From: Sclerurus mexicanus
Lineage: Eukaryota; Chordata; Aves; Passeriformes; Furnariidae
Direction of reading: 5' to 3'
DNA: 64,000 nucleotides
Assembly: GCA_013396755.1 (NCBI GenBank)
Contig: VWZF01007017.1
Coordinates: 186,001 to 250,000 of the forward strand
Position 1 is the first letter of the stretch. Every line of letters begins with the position of its first letter. The position numbers and the translations under genes are program-made. The notes beneath the pieces were generated by a model. That model was not told where the DNA came from and did no database searches. It was given only the letters and a program-made list of their open reading frames with translations. Positions 28,379-39,244 of this stretch are shown in pieces.

Positions 28379-28424
28379 ATCAAGGCAATAATGGCCTCCA
28401 CTTCACAATCAGACAAGTGCTTCT
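28379..28424 (+). promoter_or_regulatory. Copy B of the duplicated 46-bp non-coding motif (candidate enhancer core)
   Basis: This is the partner of 6608-6653 in the same orientation, about 21.8 kb away. CACTT is at 28399-28403 and AAGTG at 28415-28419, at the same offsets as in copy A. Downstream AT-rich DNA (to about 28560) contains more TAAT/ATTA cores. Regulatory function is inferred. Confidence 0.4.
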
Positions 28425-29281
28425 ACTTCAGAAATCCTACCATTTATGGCTGATTGCTAACCCTGGCCTCATTTCTAATCTAAAGGGCGAGTAATAATTT
28501 GGAAAAGGAATTATAACAACTTCCCAACCATTTGGTAAATCGTTATTATTTTAAAGGGGTGTTGGGAGGTTGTTGCTGTTTGTCAGATATTTTTTTTCCA
28601 CTGCTGCTCTCCCACTTCCACCACCCCTTTTCTCCCACATCTTATACTGGAAGGGAAGTGATGGACAGTGAAAATATGTAAGCAAGAAAAGTCCAGAGGG
28701 ATCCTCTGATTGCAGGGCTCTGGTGTGTAGAAGTTTGCATGAGGCACAGAGAGATGAAATGGCTCTTCCTTTTGATACTGTGGAGTGCTCAGAGCTTCGT
28801 GCTGGGATCAGTGGCTGTGTTGAGCAGGGACAGTGTTCCCAGCCCAGGGGCTCCTGCATGAGCTCTCCCTGGAGTGGGAAACTTCCGCATTAGGAACTTC
28901 CCAAAGGAAAGGGTGAGGAGCACCTATGCGGGTGGATGGGTGATGGTGGGATGCTGGTGCAGCAAGAGGGTGTTGCTCAACCAGCCCCACAACGGAGACA
29001 CCTTGGTCCTTGGCCTTCACCAGTCAGGGGCTACCCAGCAGATGGATCTTGTGCTCCGCTGCCCAAATCCTGCCTGGACTGCCTGGTGTAGGCAGAGAGA
29101 CATTAACCATTTAACCCATAGGTTATCCTGATGGGAAGTGCCAGGTGTCTGGACTCCTATTTATTGCACTTGTTTTCTTAATTCAAGCAGGGAGAACTGT
29201 CTCAGGAAATATTTCAGTATTTATGTGAATATTTATTCCAACATCTTCGAGTCTGTTGTGATTTTCACATACACATCACAG

Positions 29282-29327
29282 TTGATCTTGGAGGTCTTTC
29301 CAACCAAAATGATTCTGTGATTCTAGG
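29282..29327 (+). mobile_element. Short CR1 3' terminus
   Basis: 'ttgatcttggaggtctttcc' followed by 'aaccaaaatgattctgtgattcta' matches the last ~45 bp of sense-orientation CR1, including the terminal ATTCTRTG-type direct repeat. It is a severely 5'-truncated copy. Confidence 0.75.
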
Positions 29328-30640
29328 ATTTTCTACAGAGAAAACACTGAAACAAGAGGACTTGGACAATGTGCCTTCCAGCCATGACCCGAGAGGGCCA
29401 TAGCTGCCCTGAGCAGAACCCAGAGCTTTGTCTGGTGCTGCTGTTCTCAGTGACAGAGCATTTAAAAGCAGATGCAACATGACAAAGAGCAAAAGAGCTG
29501 GGGGGTGAGGGGGGGACTTATGCTGGGGGGGACCTGTGCACAGCTTCACCTGGGTTATCTAATCCTGTGGAAATCATGATAGTGTTTTGATAATAGCTGA
29601 TATTAGTGATCAAAATACCTCTTATTTCAGTGATTCAAGGACAAAATGGGATGCCATTGTCTACCTGGATGGATGTGAGGTGTTTTATGAAAGGGATAAT
29701 CAGTGTGTTTGGAGGACGACAAAATTTCCTTCCCTGCCTTGGAAGGCAACGGCAGCACCAGCTGTAATGCAGCACTGTGTCCCTTACTCCTGGTTTGTGC
29801 TGTGTAGGGATCTGTACCACAGTTATTTACATCTGTATTTTAAATATGATTTGAAAAGAGGCTGATTCAAAAATTTTCAATGACCTAGTGAAATCTGAAC
29901 TCCTTATTGCAAGACAAGAAGTATAATGCTTCAATCAAAATAGTAACTTGGAATGTGTTTTATTAAACAGAGTTCATTTAATATTACCCCAGAGTGCTGT
30001 GGATGTGAAAACACATTCTTGAATTTGAACTTTCATATCTAGTTAACAGGAATGCGGAGAAAATAGTAATTTCTAATATTGTACATTTTTGGCCAAATTC
30101 TGATCCCATGTAGAACTACCAACAGCATTCCCGCATGTTTTCCAAAAACAGCATGTCCCTGGATCCTGTAAGTCACTACAAGGTGAAGATTGTATAGGAT
30201 AAACAAGTAGACCCTGAACAGAGCTCTATGCGAAATCCTACTGGATTTTACTTTTCTGTCACTGTCTCTGCAGTATTTCTGAGGTGAGTGCAGTGAGAGA
30301 AAACAAAACCAGGCTCAGGCTCTGTGCAATCAAAGAAAATTCTGAAATAAGCCATCGAGAGATGCAAAATAGTGAAAAAAAGCAGATTATATGCATACAC
30401 TTTGGGTGCATTTCACTCATAAATATTTCTCGATTTTTGTCAGCAATGTTATGCAAAAATATTTAAATGAGCAGATTATAAAAGAGGAGTGCTGCTCTTG
30501 TAACATCGATGCAGAATCGGTCGGGAATGGGCAGTTGGGAAGCGATGGGACCATTTATATCTCCATTAAGGGAGAATTGCTGGTCATCCCAGGGAAAACC
30601 GATTTTTCCTTGCCGGCTGTTCGGTATTTCGGGAGCTTAA
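29328..30640. other. Intergenic sequence, no gene seen
   Basis: Short open frames only, with no recognisable coding similarity and no repeat family I can name. Confidence 0.5.
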
Positions 30641-30649
30641 ATGGCTACT

Positions 30650-31255
30650 GCTGCCAACCCGAGCGTCAGTGGGGAGAGCCGCAGCTGCTGATCTCTCATC
30701 GCACAGACACTGGGGTGAGCTCAGCGGCCCCGAGCGCACCGGGGCGAGGAGCGGGACCGGCGGTCGCGGAGGCTCCGCCGCTCATTCCGTTCCACCGCTC
30801 CGTGCCCTCGCTGGCTCCGATCTCCGCTTCGGGTCCCGCCGCCGCCAGGCACCCACTGGGGGATGAAGCCATGGAGGGACCGGCGGGCCGGGGCAGGCGT
30901 GGAGAGCGGCAGTCCCTGGGTGGTGTTTAAATACGGTAAAACGGAATTTATTAGGTCCTTGTTTAGAGAAACGAAAAATCCTATTCTGCTACACACGGAG
31001 CGAACTCCGGTGCCTGTATGAATTGTCACCCGTCGCCAGCGCGGGTTGTGCCGACACCTTCCACCTCTGCCCGAATCCCCGAGCCAGAGCGGGGATGCCA
31101 CCTGCGCACCCAGGGGAAGTACCGACCATCGGTCTCCGCCCGCGCAGCGCCGCGCCCGCCGCCCGGTGCGGCTGCGGCAGAGCCCGGCGGTGCCGCCGGG
31201 CAGAGCGGGTGTCCAGCCGGGCAGAGCATCCAGCAACGGGGCTATGAGCTGTCAG
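30650..31255. promoter_or_regulatory. Orphan CpG-rich block, possible promoter of an unidentified transcript
   Basis: Two CpG-dense segments (about 30660-30910 and 31010-31235) flank an AT-rich core around 30920-31000. Unmethylated islands like this usually mark promoters, yet no known gene starts here. A donor-like sequence (actgg|gtgagc) occurs near 30715 on the plus strand. The open frames across the block are GC-driven and resemble no family I know. A long non-coding RNA promoter or a developmental regulatory island are the simplest explanations; both are inference. Confidence 0.4.
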
Positions 31256-34200
31256 AATTCTTTTGCAAAAAACCCAATTACAATAATTTAAAAATTTGGT
31301 TTTGAGAAAAAAATATTTATCTTTTCACGGGATCCTGCAGAAAATGAAAACGAAGTAAGATTTTTTCCTTCCAGTATAAAATCGACCAACATAGTGTGTC
31401 TCCTCATGTATCATAAATAAACTGCATCCAGAAAGCAGAATAAAAGCTTTTTGTAATTTGGGTGTGGTTCTCTGATTTAAAAAAAAAGTTGAGGATTCTT
31501 GGACCTTGATCCCAGGTAGTTGCCTGCTGTCACACCATAGCTGGCACGTTTGACAGCAATTCATACAGGCTTTACTTTCTCTTGATATGAAGAAATTAAA
31601 TGGGCAGCTCAGGAAATTTAGGCATGTGATTATCTAATTTTTTAAAAAAAAACTCAAATTTATCTAATTTCTTTTTTAAAGACTCAAATTTTCTTTCAAA
31701 GGCTCTTTCACAACCTCCCCAGCATGCTGCATTGGGGTATTCTCAACTATGGGTAGAGCAGAACTGAAACATTTTCCCTAATATCCCATTATCTAAAATC
31801 GAATTGACAAGGCATTGCAAAGTAGTTGAGTATTTTCAGTAACCAAAAGTACCAAAGAGCTGCTAAGCCTCCAGTACACGGTACATTTAATAGGACAAAG
31901 TAATTTTAAAAATTTGCGCCTGAATTTCATACAATTGTATGTTAAGTGCTTGGACTCCCGGCAAATTTAAGTCAAGCCCTGACAGGAGCAGAGGATGAGA
32001 GCTGTGAAGCTGCCCCATCCAGAGAGGTTTAACCCCATGTGAAAACACTGATTTCACTGTTACCGTTATGCTCTTGTAAACCTATTTAAGTACTTGAGTT
32101 TCAGAGGAAGAAGCTATTTCAAGCAAATACTTGTGCGTATGACACTGTGATTTGTGTGTACAGAATTATCCTAGTGAATCAGTCAAGTGACTTTGTGCCC
32201 AAGTGCCTGGATACGCTGGGGAGTGCAACTAGCTTGGAGCCTGTGGAACAACCAGCTGGGAACACTGTGGCTCTCATTTGAGCAGTTTCCTGGTGTAGAT
32301 GCAAATTGCTATGGATGAGAAAAGACTACCAGTTGCTGAAGTGAATGAACCCATCTGCCTCCCCCAAAACAACTGAGTGCACAGGGAACGAAATTGCAAT
32401 TTTAAAAAAATTTAAAACAGCAAGAGCAAATATGAAAATTGAGATGAAAATACCTTTTAGATTAATTAAGTGGCTAAGCACTCTTACAAATGGTAAAGAT
32501 TTGCCAGTTTTAGGAGTCTTGTTGCTTATCAGTGGATTTTCTATTAACCATGAACCCAGAATCCCCTTTTATAGTGGTGCTGCCTCCCCCTGCCTGTGGC
32601 TGCTCTGCCTGCTGGCTGCCTGCACTCTGCAGCTGCAGGTGGCACTTACAGCCCAAGAGAATCACTTATAGCGGCTGGAAATTAAACACAACTTGACAAA
32701 ATTTATCCCAAAAAGAACGGGTGTAACTTGGGTGAGCCTGGGGTGAGGTGCAGTGATCCCCAGTGTACGGGCAGGGAGGGGCAGTGATGCACAGAGGAGG
32801 TGGCGCTGGGGATGTGCTCCTCGATGGAGCATCTGCAGGTTGGTGAAACCACCTCAGCATTGCCTTCTGTAACCTTGGATATGGTGTGAAAAAATCACAA
32901 ACCTTATAAAACTGCTCTACATTTTAAGCACTGAAGTAACAAAATTCCCTTATCTTTCCCTGAGAATCATGGGACTATTTATTTTTCTTGTTGTAGGGTC
33001 TTGTTTTGTTTGGGTTTTTTTCCCATGAGGTACCCAACATGATGAGAGGAAAGTAACAAAATGTCAACAGTTAGGGTAACATTTCTAGGTTAAGACAGTC
33101 AAAAAAATATTCCTGCATTCTGTATCATTTTTCAGAGGAATGTGGGATTGTATCACACATAAGTTTCTGACAAACTGTACTTCTAAGAATGTAAATCCTG
33201 TACTGCTATTACACAGGGCAAGGGTTTGGGCACTTACTGTGGTGTTGGGCTGCATTGAAAAAAAAGGTAAAATCAAGAAGCTTCCCCAAAATTTACTTGC
33301 ACTGAATACCCTTTCCTGCCAATACATGACCCCACAGCTCTGCCCTCAAAGGCACACGGAGGTCCTGATTTACACACACAGTTAGTATCTGTGATCCCTC
33401 TCCCACCTTGTACAGGTCACTGCACAGACAGCGAATTAACCTGCTGCAGATTCATGAACAGGATGAATGTAGGTTCTGTGGGTTGGGGTTGAAGTCTGAT
33501 ACAGTTTCCTTGCATTTCTGCTTTTTCAGCGCTGAATTTTCCCTTCCCATGTGATGCGACCCGACAGCACGGCAACATCCACAGGCACTACTCATGGTTG
33601 GTGCTGGTGTTGTCAGTCCCTTAAGCCATGTCCAACAGACCAGAGCCAGACCTTCAGAAAACGTCAGTCAGAGGAGGGTTCAGACTGTTCTGAACAAACT
33701 CCTTGAAATCCACAAGCAACAACTGCCTTCTCTGTGTGCAAGAGCTGCCTGGGGGTGGTGTGGAGGGACCTGCCAGAACAGTGGAACGCCCACCAGTGGG
33801 GACAGGGACAAGGATAGCGGGTGGCTTCACAGTGCTTGGCTAGGGCAGCAGGCTGGGAAGGCCCCTCTGTCCAGAGGCAGTTCGTTGATGGAAGCCTTGG
33901 GGTTTCAGTTCAGTCCATATAGACAATTGAGCCTCAGAGTGCACAGGAAGGTCTGTAAAACATTCTGACTGTAAAGGTCTGACATAAGCCCCTGCCTCAG
34001 CAGTGCTCCAGCAATGCCTGCAGCAGAAGCCAAGTCCTCACATCTGAGGAGCTGCTGTCAGACCCTTGGCTGCTCCCACCACCTGCCTGCTGCCTCACAG
34101 AGTGGGAGACGCTGGCTTTGCTCACCCACCTCCTGGCCAGCAGCTCTGCAGCGTTCATCCCCTTGTATTCAGTCAGAAAGGAACCAGGATTAGTTCTTCC

Positions 34201-35650
34201 AAACACAGTGAGGTTTGAGACCAGTGCACACAGTGCTGCTTTGGAAGGTTTCTGTCGAATTTCCACCTCACGTATTGGCCGCCTCACAAGCAGATGGTCT
34301 TCAGTATGCAGTATTTGTCCCCAGCACCTCTCTTCCTCCCTGAAGGGGAAAACCAGCAGCACCAGCATGTTCTGTGACATGCTCAGTTTGTGCTGGCAGC
34401 CACCCAGCATCTCACTGGATTTAGCTGCAAACTTACACGAATGAAAAGGCACTGGCCTCTCCCCACACCCCAGCCACATGCTGAGGTGTTTCAAGCCCCC
34501 AGAAGGAGAACGAAACCAAGAGCACCAGTCTGTTCAAACTCGAAGTCAGCAACACAAACACGTAACACAAGAGGCTCCAGTTCCTTTCTTCCAGCACACC
34601 TGTGACTGGAAACAACCTACTGGTCTCTCAGAATCTACTCAATGCCCCAATTACTTTTCCCTGTAGCTGCCATGAAGTATGTTCAATTTTTACAGCAGAA
34701 TTAAAATGCCCCCAAGACACAGGCTCATGTAATGGAAACAGTGATGTCCCTGCCTTCATGGCCTGTGAGTTTCTGCACAAATAAACCACCTCCTTCAGTC
34801 AGGGTCTGGCTCTGCAGTGTAAGTGATCACTTGGTCAGAAAAGACAGCTTGGAAGGTTTAAAAATTGAGCATTTGTCTGAAAAATACATGAACATGGAGT
34901 GCCTTTACCAGTGGTACAAGGAATACACACAGTGCTGTACTGTTGGTATATAACAGTTCCTGCAGTCAGTGGTTCGCAGCCCAGTCCAGCCCTTGGCATG
35001 ATTTTGGCTGGGCACTGGCTGCAGAGTGCAGAGTGTCTGTGAGGGGAATGGGCCATTGGCACATAGCTAGCTAAAGGTGCAAGAAAAAACGGTACTGAGT
35101 GGCCAGTGGCCACAGCAACTGGAACACACACAGTGGGGCTGAAGCTCGAGACACAGCAAAGAGCAGGGAAACAGCAGCTGCCAGTGCAGTGGCAAGAAGG
35201 GACCTGGATGTGCCCAGCTGAGGCCAGTACACAGCAGTACTCAGCTCCTGCTTTTCTGTCTTAACCCCTGCCCGAGGTAAGCTCTGCAGAGGTCTTATTG
35301 GGAGTAACAACCTTCAGGAAAACAACCCAGTTTTTAGTTTCTCTGCTCTGCAAAAACCAGAAAGTGAAATACTGCCAGAGAATATGGCCAAAGACTGCAG
35401 CAAACCTATAATTTCTGGGATAACTGAGAGATGAAGTAAAAGTCTATTAATTCAACAGTACAGTTAAAAAAACCCCAAACATTCTAAGGCTTTGTTCTCT
35501 GTGCGCAGTAGCATTGCACCTGCTCACCATTCTGGTAATTACCATTTTTCTGGTCAGTGACACTGGGAGTGTTACAAGAGCACAGCAGTATATACAACTC
35601 TTACAAAGAGCATTACATTCAGTTTGCAATATGCTTTCAAATGCCTTAGT
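31256..35650. other. Spacer downstream of TYW3, probably including its 3' UTR
   Basis: No coding exon recognised. The TYW3 3' UTR must begin just below 35651 and run leftward. The nearest minus-strand AATAAA I noticed is at 32978-32983 (TTTATT on the plus strand), too far to assign with confidence. The frame 33997-34494 (minus, 165 codons) has no recognised similarity. ATTAATTAAGTGG at 32461-32473 joins a TAATTA core to an NKX-type AAGTG. Confidence 0.45.
31631..31692. repeat. Two-copy tandem duplication, ~30-bp unit
   Basis: 'tatctaatttttt…actcaaatt' at 31631-31660 is followed by a diverged copy, 'tatctaatttctttttt…actcaaatt', at 31661-31692. Seen directly. Confidence 0.7.
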
Positions 35651-35855
35651 CTATATCACGGGTTCAGCAAACAGATCCAAACTGCTTTCAGTATCATCCT
35701 GGGGCTCCAGCTCTCCACTGGGATTGGCCTGTTCTCCAGCTGTCTGTCTCTTTCTCCTGCGCACATACACGGAGTGGCTCTTCTCCGGCCCCTTGGGAGT
35801 CAAGGTGTCTGCAGGGACAGCAGCCTCCAGAGCCAACTCTAAGCCTTTGTGGAAT
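35651..35855 (-). CDS. TYW3: TYW3 coding exon 6 (C-terminal tail and stop)
   Basis: The acceptor tttccttttag precedes ATTCCAC. The first base completes an Arg codon split with exon 5 (R-F-H-K-G, human R-F-Y-N-C). The tail contains a basic patch, VRRRKRQ, and an acidic stretch, and ends E-P-V-I-stop at 35651-35653. Confidence 0.92.
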
Positions 35856-38823
35856 CTAAAAGGAAACAATTCTGTATTTACTATTTTTGTAGGTTTGCTC
35901 AGGATGCGTAAATTCTGAGAAACTAATGCTTTTGGAATGTAATCAAAACATGCAAGGAGGAGAAAGTGGTTACTAACGTTTTAGCTGATACTGAATTCAA
36001 TGTCATGAGCAGAATTGGCATAATCTTACAAACCTGTCAATCCTCCTTATGTTTTCTTCCATTTTCTGATTGGCTACGCGTACCAGAAATTCAATATATT
36101 CTTCGGAAACCATCAACATTCCCTTGTGGCTCAATGGAACTTCTAAGCAGTGAGTACTCCGGACAGCCTGAAAAACCACATAGAATTTATCTGGAATAAA
36201 GTTTTTTAGTTTATGAAGGTTATTTAAATGATGCAGGGAGTTTACTACAGGAAAAAAACTGCCATACAGTTGGTTAGTTTGCCCTCACCTAAAGCAGAAA
36301 GTTACTGCACGCTCTGTGACAGCTGTTCAGCACAAGTTGGATCTTGGCTTGTAAAAAATCGGAGTTAATGTAATGATATGACTTTGTTACATCCCTTACA
36401 GTATCAGAGTCCTTACCATTGTAATTTTTCCTCCTCTGCCAACTGTAATACCGGAGTTCCTGAATCCAGAATCAACAGCCACTGAATGCTGCAGAACAAA
36501 TAAGTGCTTAAACAGGTCTTGTACACTTTCACAGCAAAAAATAATTATGGATCGGTTGCAATGCAACTTGCAATCTCGGTTTTGCAAAAAACTTACTCAA
36601 AACCATTTTCCCAGACTGATACAAAAATAGTTAAATTAAAATGTCTTTAAGATCAAACTCACAAACTGTGGGTGATTTTCAGAGATCCACAATGGATCCT
36701 GATTGTCTGAATCCATCAGTGCAGGTGGGACACAATGTCTCTCCAGGCACTGAACTACTTTATCCCAATGAGCTTGAAGCACAGACAGTTGTGCCATATG
36801 ACTATAGCTGTGAGAGCAGCAGCACTGTACACTGAGTTCATCAGCTCTCCTGTGCTAATGAGCGAACGAGCCTGGCACGGTACGCGCTGCTCTGCAGTCA
36901 TGCTGGAAAAGCAGAACACAAAGGTACCACTGAATTCACTGGAAATGAAGACAAATGGCCTGGATGGTAGCAAAGTAACATCTAAAATCCATCCCTTTCA
37001 GCCAGTGAGAGCAGCCCAGACTCCCTGGGAAATGTTTTATGGGCAGCTTACTTCAGCTCGAAGGTGAGTCATTTTGCTTCCTAAGTACAGCAAAATCTCC
37101 ACCAAGTTTAAAGCTGTATTCTTCTCATCAGCTTACTTTACTATCCTAGTTGTTAAACACAACACATCTGGGACTGCTCCTAAGTGCTACAGCTTACCCA
37201 GGAGCCAATACTTTTACAAGCAAAATGTAACAAAACAACAATATCACATTGCGCTTGACACGGTTTTACCAGCAGCTGTGCATCCTGAAGCTCCCGACAC
37301 AGCACATGAAAAACAAATGGTTCAAACTTGAACACAACATCTCCGTTGGCTTTCTCTAGTGCTGTCATCTGGAAAATACACCAAAACAGTTATATTAACA
37401 CTGCAAGTGTGTACTGTTCTCAACAAAAAAAAAAGCTAGTTTGCGTGTGAAACAAGCACCAAAAACGCAGGAAACAAGTCCCAAGCAACCAGGTTTGATT
37501 AGCTGTTTTTAAGTTTTCATTGCTCACAATACACTGAAAATCCATGGATTTCCATGACTGTTTGCTAAACTGACTGGGTTTGATAGAAATCCATGGCAAG
37601 ACAGACACTAAAAACTGTGCTTCATTCTTTGTTTTTCCTTCATACATCCAAACATCAACACTATCAGTCCAGTAAGGGACATGACTGTTCTGCTGCAAAC
37701 AAGTGAAACCTCAGCAGGGTTGTTTTTTTTTTTTTTTAAACTGTTCTTTAGAATCAAAGACATTTAGCTGCTGAAGTACATGTTTCAATTTCAGAAAACT
37801 TTCTGGGGTTCAGCAGATTAAATCCACGGCCTAACATACTCGACCACACTTTAATCCTTGCTCAAATGCTACTGCATAGCCTACTCTAGGCCTTATAAAG
37901 ACAAATCCAGAGGTTGAAATTACAAGCATAAACCCACAAGACAAGAAAAAAAAATAACTTTATAATGATAAAACTGAAGAAGTCCCCTTTAAACCCCTCC
38001 ATTCTGCCAGAAGGCAGAGATACAAGTGGCAGTTTTTCCTGGACCTGTGAGTGTGCTGAGTGTCTGACATCCTGCATGGCCAGGAGGACAGTTAATATGC
38101 TTTTCTGTGCTGTCTTTGGGCAGAGAAACCTTAAGGGCTGGGAATACTTTTTCCTATTCAAAAATGTCATTTTGCGATACAATGAGTTTAAAAGCATTCC
38201 CTTCGAACTGGGTCTGAAGAATTTATTAAGCAACACCTCTAAAGAAAAGTTAATTTTGGAAGACTGGCAATTCATCTCAGCAGCAAAACCTCTTCACATG
38301 ATGTGTTTTGCATGACACCAGGAGCGCTGCAATGAGTAAATACAAAAGCTGTATCATACTCTGCTCTTACCACATCGTCTTTGACACACGGCTCATGTGT
38401 TACCAGAAGCCACCTGCAGTTCTTCTTCTGGACTCCCCCACCGTCCGTGTCCTAGTGATGGGCAGAAATCAGGGAACGGGCTCTGCGGGCCGGTGATGTT
38501 TAACATGGTGCTTGTAGAGAAATGGTCCTTCCGAACAACGAGCGCGGCTTTGCCCGGGGCCCGTTCGCAGCGACACTGCCCGGCCCCGGGCCCGGCCCTG
38601 CTCGTGTCCCGGCACCGGCACCGGGCCGCGGCACGGGCGGGGCGGCACCGCCGGCATGGGACCGGTGGGACCCTCATCCCGCTGTCCCGGCCCTCCGATC
38701 CCGCTGTCCCGGCCCCCAGATCCCGCTGTCCCGGCCGATCCCCCCGTACCAGCAGCAGGACCCTCCCGTCGCACGAGCTCGCGCTGCAGAACCGCTCGCG
38801 CGCGTTCAGGAGCCGCGCGAGCC
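35651..38823 (-). CDS. TYW3: tRNA wybutosine-synthesizing protein 3 (TYW3), six coding exons, 5' incomplete
   Basis: TYW3 is the SAM-dependent methyltransferase that N4-methylates the tricyclic wybutosine precursor at G37 of tRNA-Phe, the third dedicated step of the pathway, in the cytoplasm. Coding exons in transcript order are 38823-38750, 38371-38451, 37270-37368, 36417-36488, 36034-36167 and 35651-35855, all with GT-AG borders and consistent phase. The product shows the family signatures: ASSCDGRVLLL (human SSCAGRILLL), NCRWLLVTHEPCVKDDV, KFEPFVFHV, DSGFRNSGITVG, LEVPLSHKG and VANQKMEEN, then a variable charged tail ending at a TAG. About 220 codons are visible against roughly 259 in human. 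The missing ~35 N-terminal residues should lie immediately upstream of L-A-R-L-L-N, where the assembly has an N (38824) and the sequence beyond does not encode TYW3 in any frame. It is divergent to CRYZ. Confidence 0.95.
36034..36167 (-). CDS. TYW3: TYW3 coding exon 5
   Basis: Encodes A-V-R-S-T-H-C-L-E-V-P-L-S-H-K-G through V-A-N-Q-K-M-E-E-N, which is highly similar to human. The acceptor is ggtttttcag and the donor gacag|gtttgt. The exon ends after two bases of a codon. Confidence 0.95.
36417..36488 (-). CDS. TYW3: TYW3 coding exon 4
   Basis: 24 codons, H-S-V-A-V-D-S-G-F-R-N-S-G-I-T-V-G…, covering the conserved SGFRNSG segment. The acceptor is ttgttctgcag and the donor aatg|gtaagg. Both borders fall between codons. 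Confidence 0.96.
37270..37368 (-). CDS. TYW3: TYW3 coding exon 3
   Basis: 33 codons encoding ALEKANGD, KFEPFVFHV and CRELQDAQLL. The acceptor is gtgtattttccag and the donor gctg|gtaaaa. Both borders are in phase 0. Confidence 0.96.
38371..38451 (-). CDS. TYW3: TYW3 coding exon 2
   Basis: 27 codons, D-T-D-G-G-G-V-Q-K-K-N-C-R-W-L-L-V-T-H-E…D-D-V, matching human VQKQNCCWLLVTHKLCVKDDV. The acceptor is catcactag and the donor gtg|gtaaga. Confidence 0.94.
38676..38736. repeat. 22-bp tandem repeat, three copies, in TYW3 intron 1
   Basis: The 17-base core atcccgctgtcccggcc is perfect at 38676, 38698 and 38720, with variable 5-bp linkers. It lies in the TYW3 intron 1 part of the CpG island, and GC-rich repeats of this kind help explain the poor assembly nearby. 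Confidence 0.9.
38750..38823 (-). CDS. TYW3: TYW3 coding exon 1, 3' part only
   Basis: 24 codons plus 2 bases read L-A-R-L-L-N-A-R-E-R-F-C-S-A-S-S-C-D-G-R-V-L-L-L and end at the donor ctg|gtacgg. They match the human QFLNMRDQFFTTSSCAGRILLL segment. The exon is cut by the N at 38824; the start codon is not visible. Confidence 0.85.
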
Positions 38824-39133
38824 NCCGCCCGGAGCTGCAATCCGGCCCGGCCGGCCCCTCTTCCCCGGCCGTGCCCCCGGTGGCCGCGGCTCTGCGCTCT
38901 GTTTCCCGTCCGCCCCATGCCCGGGCTCCCGGACGCTGCTCTGAGCGGGAGGCCCGGGGTGCCTCGGTCCCTCCCCGCCCTGTGTGTCGGATCACTGTCT
39001 CGAGGCCGAGCCGCCCTTCGGCCCCGCGGGCTGTGCTCGGTCCGCCGCGCGCGTCCTGGGGCTCAGGCTGTCCCTGACTTGAGCACGAACCGAGGATATT
39101 CGTGCTGTGTTTCTCCGCAGATCTCTGTTCGCC

Positions 39134-39244
39134 ATGGCAGCCACCATGAGAGTGATGAGAGCGGTCAGAGTGTTTGAATTTGGTGGCCCTGAAGTTCTTA
39201 AACTGCAGTCGGATGTGTTAGTTCCTGTTCCAAAAGAAAACCAG
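39134..39244 (+). CDS. CRYZ: CRYZ coding exon 1
   Basis: 37 codons, from M-A-A-T-M-R-V-M-R-A-V to K-E-N-Q, with donor ccag|gtatat. An acceptor-like ttctccgcag ends at 39120, so 39121-39133 is probably 5' UTR of a spliced exon. Confidence 0.96.

Larger units (their letters stand above)
38520..39120. promoter_or_regulatory. CpG island, probable bidirectional TYW3/CRYZ promoter
   Basis: This block is dense in CpG, unlike its flanks, and lies between the divergent first exons of TYW3 (minus) and CRYZ (plus), whose coding parts are about 310 bp apart. Head-to-head arrangement is conserved in mammals. CRYZ coding begins just after an acceptor-like ttctccgcag (to 39120), so a non-coding CRYZ exon 1 probably lies inside the island; I cannot fix its donor. 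Confidence 0.75.

Noticed and set aside
30391..30930. 179-codon plus-strand open frame entering the orphan CpG island
   Set aside because: Its second half is GC-driven low-complexity translation and no part resembles a known family. A splice donor inside it makes a real continuous frame unlikely.
31928..31941. 14-bp palindrome CATACAATTGTATG
   Set aside because: Short and isolated; no supporting context.
33997..34494. 165-codon minus-strand frame downstream of TYW3
   Set aside because: No similarity recognised. It may be TYW3 3' UTR or chance; a protein search and RNA-seq would decide.
1..35650. Search for LHX8 LIM or homeodomain exons
   Set aside because: None of the LIM zinc-finger or homeodomain motifs appear on either strand, so LHX8 must lie outside the window.
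38397..39077. 226-codon plus-strand frame, plus overlapping long frames on both strands
   Set aside because: Antisense shadow and CpG-island artefact over TYW3 exons 1-2; it also crosses an N.
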